This document shows, piece by piece, positions 51,363-61,800 of a stretch of 64,000 bases of DNA. How positions within the stretch are numbered: the first letter of the stretch is position 1; each line of letters begins with the position of its first letter. Made by a program: the position numbers and the translations under genes. Source of the stretch: Bacillota bacterium (GTDB lineage Bacteria; Bacillota; Clostridia; DSM-8532); NCBI GenBank assembly GCA_023415205.1, contig JAEZLR010000028.1, positions 1-64,000 of the forward strand, read 5' to 3'. Below the pieces are notes generated by a model, which made no database searches, was not told where the DNA came from, and saw nothing but the letters and a program-made list of their open reading frames with translations.

Positions 51363-51425
51363 TCAATCCGCCCTATAAAAACTGCCAATTCCGGTAGCAT
51401 AAACGAAACTTAAAAAAGTATTCAT
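51363..51425 (-). CDS. candidate 20-aa regulatory leader peptide of the ABC-F gene
   Basis: The short frame encodes MNTFLSFVYATGIGSFYRAD and ends 80 nt before the ABC-F ATG on the same strand. Its codons ACC GGA overlap the arm that can pair with the RBS-masking hairpin. Such leader peptides control many ARE ABC-F and erm genes by drug-induced ribosome stalling. The Shine-Dalgarno is weak (CGGAT), so translation is unproven. Confidence 0.45.
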   Translation of the reverse strand: MNTFLSFVYATGIGSFYRAD

Positions 51426-51711
51426 TTTGATTTATCCGAAATTAGCCAATTCTCATCCGTTTCCAGACCTTTTCCTTTCATAGAATAACACCGCTATAAA
51501 GAGCAGCCATGGCACCTGCCACCTCTGAATCATAGCATGGCATTCCATCCCAAGTCAAGGCTGTTTCAGGATAACTTGCTTTTGAAATAATCTTTGGGAG
51601 TTTAAATAAGGCCCGGTGATAATGGAAAAGGGAAATAGTGGTTGAAAGGAAAGCAAGCAAAATGATAGAATGCTATATAGACAGGAATACATTAGATATG
51701 GAGGGAATCCT
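51426..51711. other. divergent intergenic region between the ABC-F and zinc-ribbon genes
   Basis: The right part holds the promoter at 51642-51671. A 60-codon minus-strand frame (51478-51660) has no RBS and no recognisable similarity. I could not identify the -35/-10 for the ABC-F transcript. Confidence 0.4.
51642..51671 (+). promoter_or_regulatory. promoter of the zinc-ribbon protein gene
   Basis: TTGAAA (51642-51647) and TAGAAT (51666-51671) with 18-bp spacing, 40 bp before the ATG at 51712. Confidence 0.6.
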
Positions 51712-52479
51712 ATGAGTGATATGAAGTATTGCCCATCCTGTGGTACATCTCTATCGGTAACCGCAGCCTTTTGCCATAATTGCGGACAAAAGCAGAAGGT
51801 AGAGACAGCAGAGGCTCCCGTAACGAGTGAATTCAATCTAGAGGATACAGTGCCCGTACCTTCGGCCAGTGAGCCCGTGGCTATTGAGTCAGAGACTGCC
51901 GTTGAGGAGGTTAAAGACGAAAGCCAGGCTCAGCCTGAACCCCCTGCCCCTGAGGTGGACCCATTCTCTTCGCTGCCTGTTTTTGATCATCCTGAATTAA
52001 AACAAGGCTATCAGATGCCTGTGGTACCGCCTGCTGCACCCTCCCCATCATACCCAAAAGCCGAACAGCCAATGGCCCCCATCAGCACTCAGCCAAAGGC
52101 TGTTACTCCTCCGGCATCTCCTAAACCTGCTCCCAAGAAGAGATTTCCATGGGTTTTCACCGTATTATGGCTTATTATGACTGTAGCTGTCGGTGTGTGG
52201 AGTTATTTTGTATTATTACACCCTGAATATGATTTTCCCGTACTGACTGAGGACGCACAGCGTTATATTCTTCTGACAGCGGCCATAGCATTAATTGTTT
52301 ATACACTGAGCCTCAAGCTTACCATGAAAAAGCTTAAAGCTCTTCCTACAGTTATTTTAGTGGTTGCTTCACTGGTTGTTTTCTATTTCTTCTGCACCGT
52401 GGAATTAACCGATGGTGACTGGCTCCATGACACTGTTACCAGCATAACAGAGAGCATTTTACCCGCATCGGGTGATTAA
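51712..52479 (+). CDS. zinc-ribbon membrane protein
   Basis: 255 aa. An N-terminal zinc ribbon (YCPSCGTSLSVTAAFCHNCG, residues 5-24) is followed by a long acidic then Pro/Ala-rich linker (about 30-150) and three transmembrane helices (about 158-180, 190-212, 220-240). The ribbon is presumably cytoplasmic. No enzymatic domain is seen. ATG 51712 follows GGAGGG with 6-nt spacing; an upstream ATG at 51670 overlaps the promoter. Function unknown. Confidence 0.8.
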   Translation: MSDMKYCPSCGTSLSVTAAFCHNCGQKQKVETAEAPVTSEFNLEDTVPVPSASEPVAIESETAVEEVKDESQAQPEPPAPEVDPFSSLPVFDHPELKQGYQMPVVPPAAPSPSYPKAEQPMAPISTQPKAVTPPASPKPAPKKRFPWVFTVLWLIMTVAVGVWSYFVLLHPEYDFPVLTEDAQRYILLTAAIALIVYTLSLKLTMKKLKALPTVILVVASLVVFYFFCTVELTDGDWLHDTVTSITESILPASGD

Positions 52480-52496
52480 TTAAAGGGAGGATTCCC

Positions 52497-53003
52497 ATGA
52501 GTTTGGATAAGTACATCGCCCTTGCCCTGGAAAAAGGGGCTGAGCACGCCGTTGTATTTTCAATTGATCAGATTGCTTTTGATGCAAGAACTTTGCTCAA
52601 ATGCATGTTTGGATGTTCGGGTTGGGGTATGGTACATACCTGTCCGTCAAGAGAAGGTTCACCCAAGCCTTGGGAATATGAAAAGATTTTTAGAAATTAT
52701 AGGCAGGGTATCATTATCCATTCCACTGATAAAAAATTATCCCAGGATATTTCCTTTGATATTGAGAGGCAAGCCTTTTTAGACGGTCATTATTTTGCTT
52801 TTTCACTGAGTGATTGCGTTTGCTGCGAGAAATGCACCGGGTTTTCAGGGGAGAGATGTGTCCATCCAAATAAGGCTAGACCTGCCTTCCACAGCGTGGG
52901 TATTGATGTTTTCAAAACTGTTCGGCAGTTTAATCTTCCTATTGAAACGCTGAAGGAGCAAGGAGAGACTGAAAACTGGTATTCGGCCGTTTTTATTGAT
53001 TAG
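52497..53003 (+). CDS. DUF2284 cysteine-rich, probably metal-binding protein
   Basis: 168 aa. Two cysteine clusters stand out: MFGCSGWGMVHTCPS (about 38-52) and DCVCCEKCTGFSGERCVHPN (about 103-122). Both are features of DUF2284, which is predicted to bind metal or an Fe-S cluster and is frequent in anaerobes. The ATG follows GGGAGG and lies 17 bp after the zinc-ribbon gene, so the two are likely co-transcribed. A long hairpin terminator follows. Confidence 0.85.
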   Translation: MSLDKYIALALEKGAEHAVVFSIDQIAFDARTLLKCMFGCSGWGMVHTCPSREGSPKPWEYEKIFRNYRQGIIIHSTDKKLSQDISFDIERQAFLDGHYFAFSLSDCVCCEKCTGFSGERCVHPNKARPAFHSVGIDVFKTVRQFNLPIETLKEQGETENWYSAVFID

Positions 53004-53018
53004 TTGTCTTCATTGACT

Positions 53019-53079
53019 AAAGGAGCTTTCTCAAAAGCTGGATTTATGATTTGCCATGCTGTTTTGAGACAGCTCCTTT
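53019..53079 (+). terminator. long hairpin terminator after the DUF2284 gene
   Basis: AAAGGAGCT (53019-53027) pairs with 53071-53079. After one mismatch the stem continues with TCTCAAAA (53029-53036) and TTTTGAGA (53062-53069). The U-tract is poor (TTTATTG). Confidence 0.65.
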
Positions 53080-53128
53080 ATTGCTGTCTGAGGGGAATAA
53101 AAAATTTCTCTGAATTACAAGTTATGTC

Positions 53129-53157
53129 TTGATGCAAGCCTTTGCATCACCTATGCT
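53129..53157 (+). promoter_or_regulatory. promoter of the pullulanase gene
   Basis: TTGATG (53129-53134) and TATGCT (53152-53157) are 17 bp apart. The spacer is mostly taken up by the palindrome at 53131-53148. Confidence 0.55.
53131..53148. promoter_or_regulatory. LacI/MalR-type operator overlapping the pullulanase promoter
   Basis: GATGCAA-gcct-TTGCATC is a perfect 18-bp palindrome. Its core GCAAGCCTTTGC differs at one defined base from the GCAAnCGnTTGC pattern of maltose-type LacI-family repressors. Its position between -35 and -10 fits repression. Confidence 0.6.
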
Positions 53158-53217
53158 ATACATAGGACAAGCCTTGTGTTAAGCATAAGGAATAATGGGG
53201 TGCTAAGGAGCAATATT

Positions 53218-55371
53218 ATGAGGAAGCTAAAAACTTTTGAAGCCTATCTGGATGATCTTTCCACCATAACAGTTTATCAGGGCAAAACCTTTTACAACGG
53301 TATAAGCTGTTTATTCAAGCTGAGAGACGAGAAGGGGATACTATCCGAGTTGAGCATTCTCAATTCCTTTGATGAAGAGGAATATTACCGCTATATTCTG
53401 AAAACCAATGAGGTTGTCATAGGCAAGGAATATGAGGTGCTAAATGACCATCACCTGGTTACTACCCTGTGTATGGGTTTTGTGGTCAGGACTCAAATCT
53501 TTGATGATTTATTCTATTATGAAGGAGATGACCTGGGGGCTACCTATACTTTGGAGGCTACAACCTTTAAGCTATGGGCTCCTACAGCCTCGGCGGTCAA
53601 GGTGGATTTAAGCTCCGAGGGGAAAGATGCAAGCTCACCTAAACGGACCTACGAGCTTGAAAGGGGCGAAAAAGGCGTATGGACCCTGTCTCTCAAAGGG
53701 AACTGGGAACGTTTTTCCTATGTCTACCTAGTAAAGGTCAACGGTCAGTGGCAGGAAGCCACCGACCCCTATGCAAGGGCTTCCACACCCAATGCCAAAC
53801 GCTCGGTCATTCTCAACCCTTCTAAAGTAGAGATTCCACAGAATAAGGCTGGATTGCCAATTCTCGAGTCCTATACTGATGCCATCCTCTATGAAGTACA
53901 TATACGTGATCTGTCGGTTCATGAGAATTCGGGGATTGAGCATAAGGGAAAATTCCTGGGTCTCTGTGAGGAGGGAACAAGAACCTCCCGGGGCACCCTT
54001 ACAGGCCTTGATTACCTTCTGGATTTGGGAGTAACCCATATTCAACTCATGCCGGTCTATGATTTTGGATCGGTGGATGAGTTGAATCAGTTTGCTTTTT
54101 ATAATTGGGGGTATGATCCGGTACAGTACAATGTTCCCGAGGGAAGCTATGCCACCGATGTTTGGGATCCTTATTCATCGGTCACAGAACTGAAAATGCT
54201 GGTGGCCAAGCTCCATAAAAAGGGTCTGCGGGTGACCATGGATGTAGTATATAACCACATGTTCGATAAAGAAACCTCGGCCTTTGATAAAATTGTGCCG
54301 GATTATTACTTCCGTCTGGGCCCCAATGGTGAGATTTCAAATGGTTCCTTCTGCACCAATGATATGGATTCCACTCGGAAAATGGCGCGTAAGTTTATCC
54401 TGGACTCGGTAAGGATGTGGGTCAAGGACTATGGCGTTGACGGCTTCCGCTTTGACCTCATGGGTATACTGGATGTGGAAACCATGAACCTCCTGGCCTC
54501 GGAGTGTCTGAAGCTGGATCCCTCCATCATGATCTATGGTGAGGGTTGGAATATGCCTACCCTTCTTGAAGACGAAAAAAAGGCCACCATTCAAAATAAT
54601 CACAAGCTTCCCCGGTTGGCATTCTTTAATGACCGCTTCTATATGACCTTGAGGGGCCATGCCCTTGAGGACCCGGTAAAGCCTCTGGGTTACCTGAGCG
54701 GAGCCATTGATCAGGCAGAGAAGGTAAGGAACGTGCTGGCAGGCTCTGTTACCACCCTTGGCAGTTTGGAGTCCTATTTTACGGAGCCCACTCAGGCCAT
54801 CAACTATATTGAGTGTCATGATAATCATACCCTGTGGGACAAGTTGGCCCTCTGCAACAGTGAGGATGATGAGGAAACCCGTATCAAGCGGCACAGGCTG
54901 GGCTTGGGTATAATTCTGGTCTCTCAAGGGGTAGCCTTTATTCATGCAGGTCAGGAGTTTTTCCGTACCAAGAACGGGTCCCACAACAGCTATATGTCAC
55001 CGGATGCCATTAACCGTCTGGACTGGGACCGAAAAGACTTATATCGGTCAAATGTTTCCTATGCCAAGGATCTTATCTCTCTGAGAAAGAGCCTAAGGGC
55101 CTTAAGACTTCGCACCCGGCAGGAAATTATTGATCATGTGGATGTTGAAGCCTTGGACAACGGTGTAGTGATCTATACCTTGGAGGATGTGGGGGAGTAT
55201 GGCGAATATAATGAGATTCTTATGATCATCAACCCTAATAAGACGCCATTTTCCCTTGAATTAGAAGGAGAGTATAGGATTTTGGCTGATGAAAAGGGTT
55301 TGAACTCTCAACAGGCAAGGATTAGAACTGCTATTGCTCAGCCTTTTGAGCTACTGGTGCTGGCACGATAG
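53218..55371 (+). CDS. pulA: type I pullulanase (alpha-1,6 debranching enzyme)
   Basis: 717 aa GH13 enzyme without a signal peptide, so cytoplasmic. An N-terminal CBM48-like domain precedes the catalytic barrel. The YNWGYDP signature of type I pullulanase is present, along with DVVYNHMF, nucleophile DGFRFDLMGILD, acid/base YGEGWNMP and ECHDNHTLWDKL. It hydrolyses alpha-1,6 branches of imported glucan oligosaccharides or glycogen. AAGGAG lies 7 nt before ATG 53218; an ATG at 53176 is in frame without an RBS. A LacI-type palindrome overlaps its promoter. Confidence 0.95.
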   Translation: MRKLKTFEAYLDDLSTITVYQGKTFYNGISCLFKLRDEKGILSELSILNSFDEEEYYRYILKTNEVVIGKEYEVLNDHHLVTTLCMGFVVRTQIFDDLFYYEGDDLGATYTLEATTFKLWAPTASAVKVDLSSEGKDASSPKRTYELERGEKGVWTLSLKGNWERFSYVYLVKVNGQWQEATDPYARASTPNAKRSVILNPSKVEIPQNKAGLPILESYTDAILYEVHIRDLSVHENSGIEHKGKFLGLCEEGTRTSRGTLTGLDYLLDLGVTHIQLMPVYDFGSVDELNQFAFYNWGYDPVQYNVPEGSYATDVWDPYSSVTELKMLVAKLHKKGLRVTMDVVYNHMFDKETSAFDKIVPDYYFRLGPNGEISNGSFCTNDMDSTRKMARKFILDSVRMWVKDYGVDGFRFDLMGILDVETMNLLASECLKLDPSIMIYGEGWNMPTLLEDEKKATIQNNHKLPRLAFFNDRFYMTLRGHALEDPVKPLGYLSGAIDQAEKVRNVLAGSVTTLGSLESYFTEPTQAINYIECHDNHTLWDKLALCNSEDDEETRIKRHRLGLGIILVSQGVAFIHAGQEFFRTKNGSHNSYMSPDAINRLDWDRKDLYRSNVSYAKDLISLRKSLRALRLRTRQEIIDHVDVEALDNGVVIYTLEDVGEYGEYNEILMIINPNKTPFSLELEGEYRILADEKGLNSQQARIRTAIAQPFELLVLAR

Positions 55372-55487
55372 CTTTTCCTTCACTCCACTTAGGCACCCTC
55401 AGGCCAAAAGCTGTACCCATGCCTATGGCCTGGGGGGTGGCAGATGCTGGCGTAAAACTTGTTCTGTTTAAAAACTTAAAAATTATC

Positions 55488-55516
55488 TTGTCATGATGCC
55501 CTTTTTCATGTATACT
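55488..55516 (+). promoter_or_regulatory. promoter of tRNA-Leu
   Basis: TTGTCA (55488-55493) and TATACT (55511-55516) with 17-bp spacing, 20 bp before the mature tRNA 5' end. Confidence 0.8.
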
Positions 55517-55536
55517 TATTTTTGCTTGATTCATAT

Positions 55537-55623
55537 GCGAAAGTGGTGGAATTGGCAGACTCGCTAGATTCAGGTTCTAGTGTACGCAAGTACGTGCGGG
55601 TTCAAATCCCGCCTTTCGCACCA
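55537..55623 (+). tRNA. tRNA-Leu, anticodon CAG
   Basis: The acceptor stem GCGAAAG (55537-55543) pairs with CTTTCGC (55613-55619), followed by A and an encoded CCA. The D arm is TGGTGGAATTGGCAGAC, the anticodon stem-loop CTAGA-TTCAGGT-TCTAG gives anticodon CAG, there is a long class II variable arm (TGTACGCAAGTACG), and the T loop is GGTTCAAATCC. Confidence 0.97.
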
Positions 55624-55625
55624 AG

Positions 55626-55658
55626 GCTCCCAGGGAATTTACCCAAGGGAGCTTTTTT
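55626..55658 (+). terminator. intrinsic terminator of tRNA-Leu
   Basis: GCTCCC (55626-55631) pairs with GGGAGC (55647-55652), with an inner GGG/CCC stem, then six T. Confidence 0.9.
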
Positions 55659-55777
55659 CATTAAATTACACACACATCAGTTCTATGTATCTTTCACTTA
55701 GTGTTACAGTTATAGTGTCACTTCCCATACTTAGTATCCCAGTTCAGGCGATTCCTTATAAACTCTTATGGGTACAC

Positions 55778-55821
55778 TGTACTTTTGTACATTGCGCATA
55801 AATGCTGCAAAATAGTATAAT
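55778..55821 (+). promoter_or_regulatory. promoter and upstream palindrome of the giant surface-protein gene
   Basis: TTGCGC (55792-55797) and a perfect TATAAT (55816-55821) have 18-bp spacing. TGTAC-TTTT-GTACA (55778-55791) abuts the -35 and could be an operator. The rest of 55659-55777 shows nothing I can name. Confidence 0.55.
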
Positions 55822-55861
55822 TATAAAAAAATTATATTATTTGAAGGGATTGTGTAGCTTT

Positions 55862-58800
55862 ATGCAGAAAAACAGTGTAAAGATGAAGATCTTATCCATT
55901 CTTCTTATAGTCAGTGTACTTCTAACACTGATACCTTCGCCTGCTCTTGCTGCTATAAGTGCTACAAAGAATAATTCATTAGAACAAAATCATGAGATAC
56001 TAGAGATTCTTAAGGGCATTGTAGGTGATGATGCTAAGGCTCAAGAAATCCTTGAAATGCTGATGAGCCTTGGCCTGCTGGATGAAAGTGGAGAATTTCG
56101 TTCGGTACAGGTGAATGTAGATGGAGAATACTTGACCCTTGATGATATTAGGGAGCTTGTGAATAGCGACGATGCGGATCTGGACAAGGTGGTCAGCGTT
56201 GACGGTACATATCTGACTCTTGGTCATCTGAAGGTCATGATCGAGATAGAGGATGAACTTCAGCGGCTCTACGAAACCTATTTTAGTGAGGATATAACCT
56301 TAAGCGAGGAACATAAAAAAGCCCTTGACTCCATCGAGGCGCAGCTTGAAGGTGAGGGTATCCCTCTGGTCAGTTCAATGCCGTTGGGGGATGTCCATGT
56401 ACCTTCTGGCATAGACCATACCATCCGTGCTATGGTGGACACCTCAACCCTCAATTGTAATAACGGTTCTGGTTCCCAAAGCGCTACCATAAAGCTGGTG
56501 GACAGTAATGGAAATGTGCTTTCTAAGGTACCGGATTATGACATAAGCATACGCTATCGTTTTGTAGACGGAAGTGCCAAAAAAGATACCAACTATAAAG
56601 AAACCAGCGGATTTAGTGGTACTGTGAAATTTACGGCCAACAGCACACAGACTCAAAAAAATATAACCTTCGACATCATTAATGACGTCAGCCGTTTTAG
56701 CGGACAGAAAGCATTTCTTATCCAGTTCTATGACCCCAGTAATATTGTTCTGCTGGACAATAATAACGGCACAGAAAAAGACAATATGTTATCAGCCGAA
56801 AAAGTGATATTGATCAACAAGAACTACACTTGGCCGACCATTGACAGATCCTTCAAAGTAGGTAATAACTTCAGACTTATTAAATACAGTGTAAATCGCA
56901 GTTTATGGGCTACTTCAAGGGACTCTTACGTTATTCCTGATGATATGCTGGACATCATAAAGAATTATGGGATATACAACACTGTAGAATTGGGGGTAAC
57001 GGTACATGAAAACCTTGTACAAATCTCGTTATTCGCAACCATCGGCGATGATGGCGGAAATCTTTTTAATGATGATTTTAAACCTGATGGCTATTATAAT
57101 TATGACATACTCCGACTTGATACCGACGGTTCGGCTAAGGCAGGTGTTACCTATAAAAAGACATTTAGACCGGAGAGCTTTGATCTGAGGAAGCTGGAGA
57201 AGACAGGATCCTTCAGCTTACATCAAGGAGGTAGTCTTTATCTGGCGCAAAATTCGCCTCCCTACGATATAGACTATTATAGTGATCGATATATTCGCTT
57301 TTATGACACAGTGGCACCCACAGTCAAATCGGTCACCATCCCGACTTCCGGAGTGAAATATCAATATGGGCAATCGATCCCCGTCAATGTAGAATTCAGT
57401 GAACCGGTGAACATGACAAATGTTCAAATGAATGTCAACGACCGTACCCTTGCACCCCTGGAAAGCGGCAGCACCGGAACCAGTAAGGCTACATTCCTAT
57501 ATGAGGTTAATCAGCGGGAGGAGTTCGACGACCTTACGATTACCGACATCACAGGGGCTGTGGACTTAAGTGAAATAGAACAGGAAGTTTATAGTGGAAC
57601 CGCATTCAATGATGTGATGGGTGGGCTTTCCAAATTCTATTCCTTCACAACCTCAACAAATGCAACTATTCAACTGGATGATAATAGAAACACGGTTGTA
57701 ACGGCATTTCTTCCGATATCGGATAATGAGCTCACACGCTGGATCGATCATGAGGTTGTCTATGATGAAACCACAGGCGAAATGATGCTTACAACCGTCT
57801 ATGCTTCCATTGACGGCGGTACGACCAAAATCCCCGTATTTGGGGTCGAAGGCTCGGATGGTGCTCTATCCGGACTTCAGTGTACCTTTACGGCAGACCT
57901 GAACCTTTCAGATACCGATGTCACTCGGGCCGTAGAGTTTTTCTATGCCGATGATGGCACCACATTCAAAAATATGGTGGGCAAATATGCAACCTATACC
58001 GTGCCACCGGTGGTTTTTTTGGAAGCCGATGACATTAAGATCTCAGATGATTTTCCTGAGGATGGCGTTGTATTCCTCCAGGAGGGAGCGGCTTCCTTTA
58101 ACCTTACCTATAACCTCAAAAAATCAGCAACCTGGAACAAACCTGAAGATTTTGAATGGGCAAGCAGCAATACCCATGTGGCGACTATCGACAAGAATGG
58201 CGTCATCGTTCTGTCCGGTCAGCCTACTGGTGAGACACCTGTTTTCTTTACCTTGACTGCAAAAAACGGTGACATGGAGGGGAAAGCAGTAACCGTAAGC
58301 AGCACCCCTCTGACGGTAAAAGTGGGGCTGACGCCGTTCTTAAGTATTCCGGAGGGAACCAATCAGATATCGGTGAGGAGCGGAGATAACGCCGAAGTGC
58401 GGTGGACGTCTAATCTGATTACTAAAAACGCTGAAAACGGAAAGAATACCGAGTTTACTATTGAGGTGTTTTTGGCTGACTATATGGATGGCCTATTGAA
58501 TAAAGGCCCTTCGATCCATGTCCAGACAGTGACCGGTAACGAAATAGATCCGGTTTCAAGCTATACGATTCCCGCATCGGTGCTTAACGGTATCTCTCTG
58601 ATTGGCAGATACAGCTATATTGTAGAGGTTAGCGCTGTACATCCGTATAAAGCAGGTGAATCCCTTAAGGCATCGGCTTATATATCCATTAATTCAAAGC
58701 CTGCCCTTGTAAAATTGAAGAGTCTGGATAGCTACTTTATCACGGATAACACCGAATCGCTTAATATCAACTGGTCCCTAGAAAACTTTGATACCATAAA

Positions 58801-61800
58801 TGGCTCTGAATTCGAGATGGAGATAACTGACAACGCCAAGGGTACGGTCATCCACCGACAGACCAATACCCAGGATAGTGGTGGCAGTCATATCCTTTCC
58901 TTGCCCAAGGTTGAAAACGGCTTCAGGGATGTTTACACCATAACGACAAAAGCAAAAAATACCTTGGATTCCACCTGGTCCTATGACTCGTTCGTGCTTT
59001 ATGTCTATAGCGATGACGCTCTGAAGATATGGATCGACGGGTACGATGCCGGAGAAGCTCATACCATGAGCAATAGAGAATGGATTAGCAAGCTGTCCAG
59101 CGAAGAAATTCTTGCCCTGAACAGGGAAATATACCTCAAAAATGTATTGAGCATCAACTACGGAGACCATACCTGGGGACAGCTCAAAGACCAGATCAAA
59201 TGGAATTCATCCGACAGCAGCGTTGCCAGCATCAATTTTAAGGATATAAATATTTACAACAATATAGAGGATCTGAGCTATATTTCCTACCGTCCCACAG
59301 ATACATTCATCCTAACGGGCCTCAGGGACGGTATAGCCCGGATTACCGCTACCCATGCTGCAACCAATAAAACCGTATCGGTTGACGTTGAGGTGGATAC
59401 CCTCAAGGATAAGCTTTATTTATTCCAGATAAGTCCAAAGGCAAAAACCACCCTTATATATACCAACGGAAATGGAGAGGAAAGAACGGTAGAAACCAAT
59501 GACAACGGAGAGCTGGCACTGTATGAGGAAAGCGGCATTCAAAGCGAGATCCACATGAAATCCTCTTACGGTGGTAGTGAGTATGTTGGAACACTGTATA
59601 ATACCGTATCCTCGGAGAAGGATTATACCATGCTTGAGCTTTACCCTGTCAATTACTTTAGATTGCGGGAAATCTCAACTGCGGAATTATTCTTCATAAA
59701 ACCCTTTGTATTTCCATTAAGAGGTGGTGTGCCCCTATACAGCGGTGATGTGATCTTAAGAGGCGGTGTCTATAAAAACGGAGAGTATTGTGCCGATGCA
59801 AAGCTGAATGATCTTCCAGGAACCCAGGATCAGATCATCACCATAGGGGAAAACGGTAAGTTTACTGTAAAAATGGATCCTACTCAGTTCTGGGTGCATT
59901 CAAGCGATGAGGAGCTCAATGCAAATGATGAGCTGGAGTTCATCTTTGAAGTGCGTTTTCCTGATGACGAATACTATCCGTACCTTCTTAGCATCAACTG
60001 CAATGTAGGTTATGAAGATGCCATAAAGTTTGGAGATAAGGCGATCAGATTAAAGAAAGTACCGGACGAAAACAAGTATAAGCCTTTTATTGTGACTCAA
60101 TATGTCGACTATGGTTTTAAGAGCAATGTACTGTTGAATGTGTTGAATTTCTCCGGCAATATCGGGCTGGGTCAGACAACGGAACAAACCGAATTAATAA
60201 CAACCGTATTTTGGTGGGGAGAGGACATCAATTCTGACAATGAGAAGCATATGCTAACGTTAAAGGATAAACATGACATCATCCCTGAGGGACAGACGTC
60301 AAGCTCCCTGATTTATCCCTTTTCCACCATCAAGGCGACCCGGAATAACTTTATTATGAACAGGGATACCATGAAGGATTGGCTTGAGCCGGGAGAGCGC
60401 AGAGCTATGTCTCTGATACTGACCCAGGCGGATGGCAGTCCATATAAAGACGAGCCATTGCGTTTCTCCATTGTCAATATGGTTGAGGTGGAGAGTGCGG
60501 AGAATAGTCCGGAAATCAATGATTGGTATGGTGATTTGAGTGACTTCTTAGAAGTCAATCCCACTGGGCTTGATGTTGCTGACGATCTTATCGAATCCGG
60601 ATTGAAATATTTGTGGAAGGTGGGTCTTGATAATGAAGATACGAGCGGAATATTTGCTGTTTCCCTTGCACCGACCGTTGACCCCACCGTATTTTCTGTA
60701 TTGGCGCACCTGAATATCGGTAATATGTCAAACGATAATGCCACAGGAGTCTATGCGGAAGATGACATCTCGTATGATCTGGACTATACCCCTGGCCTCA
60801 TGGACAGCATTGCCATGCTGAAGGGCAATTACCTGGAAAAATCAAAAAAGACATATAAGGAGAACTCCTCTAAAGCGGTACATCGTTCAGGCAGCGTATC
60901 TTACACCCTTGGCGGATATATAGAGGGAGAACTCAGGTACAATGATGATAAGAAGAAATGGGAATTCAGTACCACCGGCGGCGGATTCAATGCTGGTGGA
61001 GGTTATAGTTATAGCTGGAACTACAACACGTTTGTAGGGCCTGTTCCTGTTACTGCGCAATTTACCCTGGGCGGAACCGCAGAGGTGATTTTCAAATCGG
61101 TGGTTCTGGAGGGTGATAAAGCTTGGAAGCTCTATAAAGAGGATTCCGTAAAACATTATCTGACGACCTTGCGCCTCTATGCCTATATCCGTGCATTTGC
61201 CGGGCTGGGCTTTGATTATTCGATAGCGGCTATAAAGATAGGGCTGTTTGGGCAGATATCGGTGGATGCACAATTTGCGTTCCTCAACCGACCCCAGATT
61301 CAAAGCAAACCCGATGCAGGCCAAAAGCTATCCATGGACGGCAAGGTGGGTATTGAGGTCGTGCTTAAATTCCTGTTTGTTTCCCACGAGCATGTATTGG
61401 CATCAACAGATTTTAATCTTATGAATAAGACCTATAATCAATGGGATTCCATCCACAAATTGTGGGAGGATATTACTAAGAAAAATGAGGATACATCCGA
61501 TAAGGCCAAACTCATGCTTTCTGCTCCGATGACTGAGGATACACCCTCTAATCCGGTATCCAGCTCAACCATTATTGAGAGAAGAGACTATTTGGAGAAA
61601 TTTGAGCGCACATGGAATGATCCCGTGAGTAAACGTGGGCTTCTCATGGCAACCGGTGTTACTAAAGATGAGGTCAGCCATCTGGAGACCAATTCCTATC
61701 CCTATTCAAACCCTGTGTTGACAGATGATGGGCAGATTATGCTCTACGTTTCCGATGCGGACAGCACCGATGTTGAGAAAACAGAAGTGCGCTGGACAAA

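Noticed and set aside
54337..54984. 215-codon open frame antisense to pullulanase
   Set aside because: Lies opposite the GH13 catalytic motifs and has no family features.
55580..55801. 73-codon plus-strand frame starting inside tRNA-Leu
   Set aside because: It begins within the anticodon-to-variable-arm region, runs across the tRNA terminator, and has no RBS.
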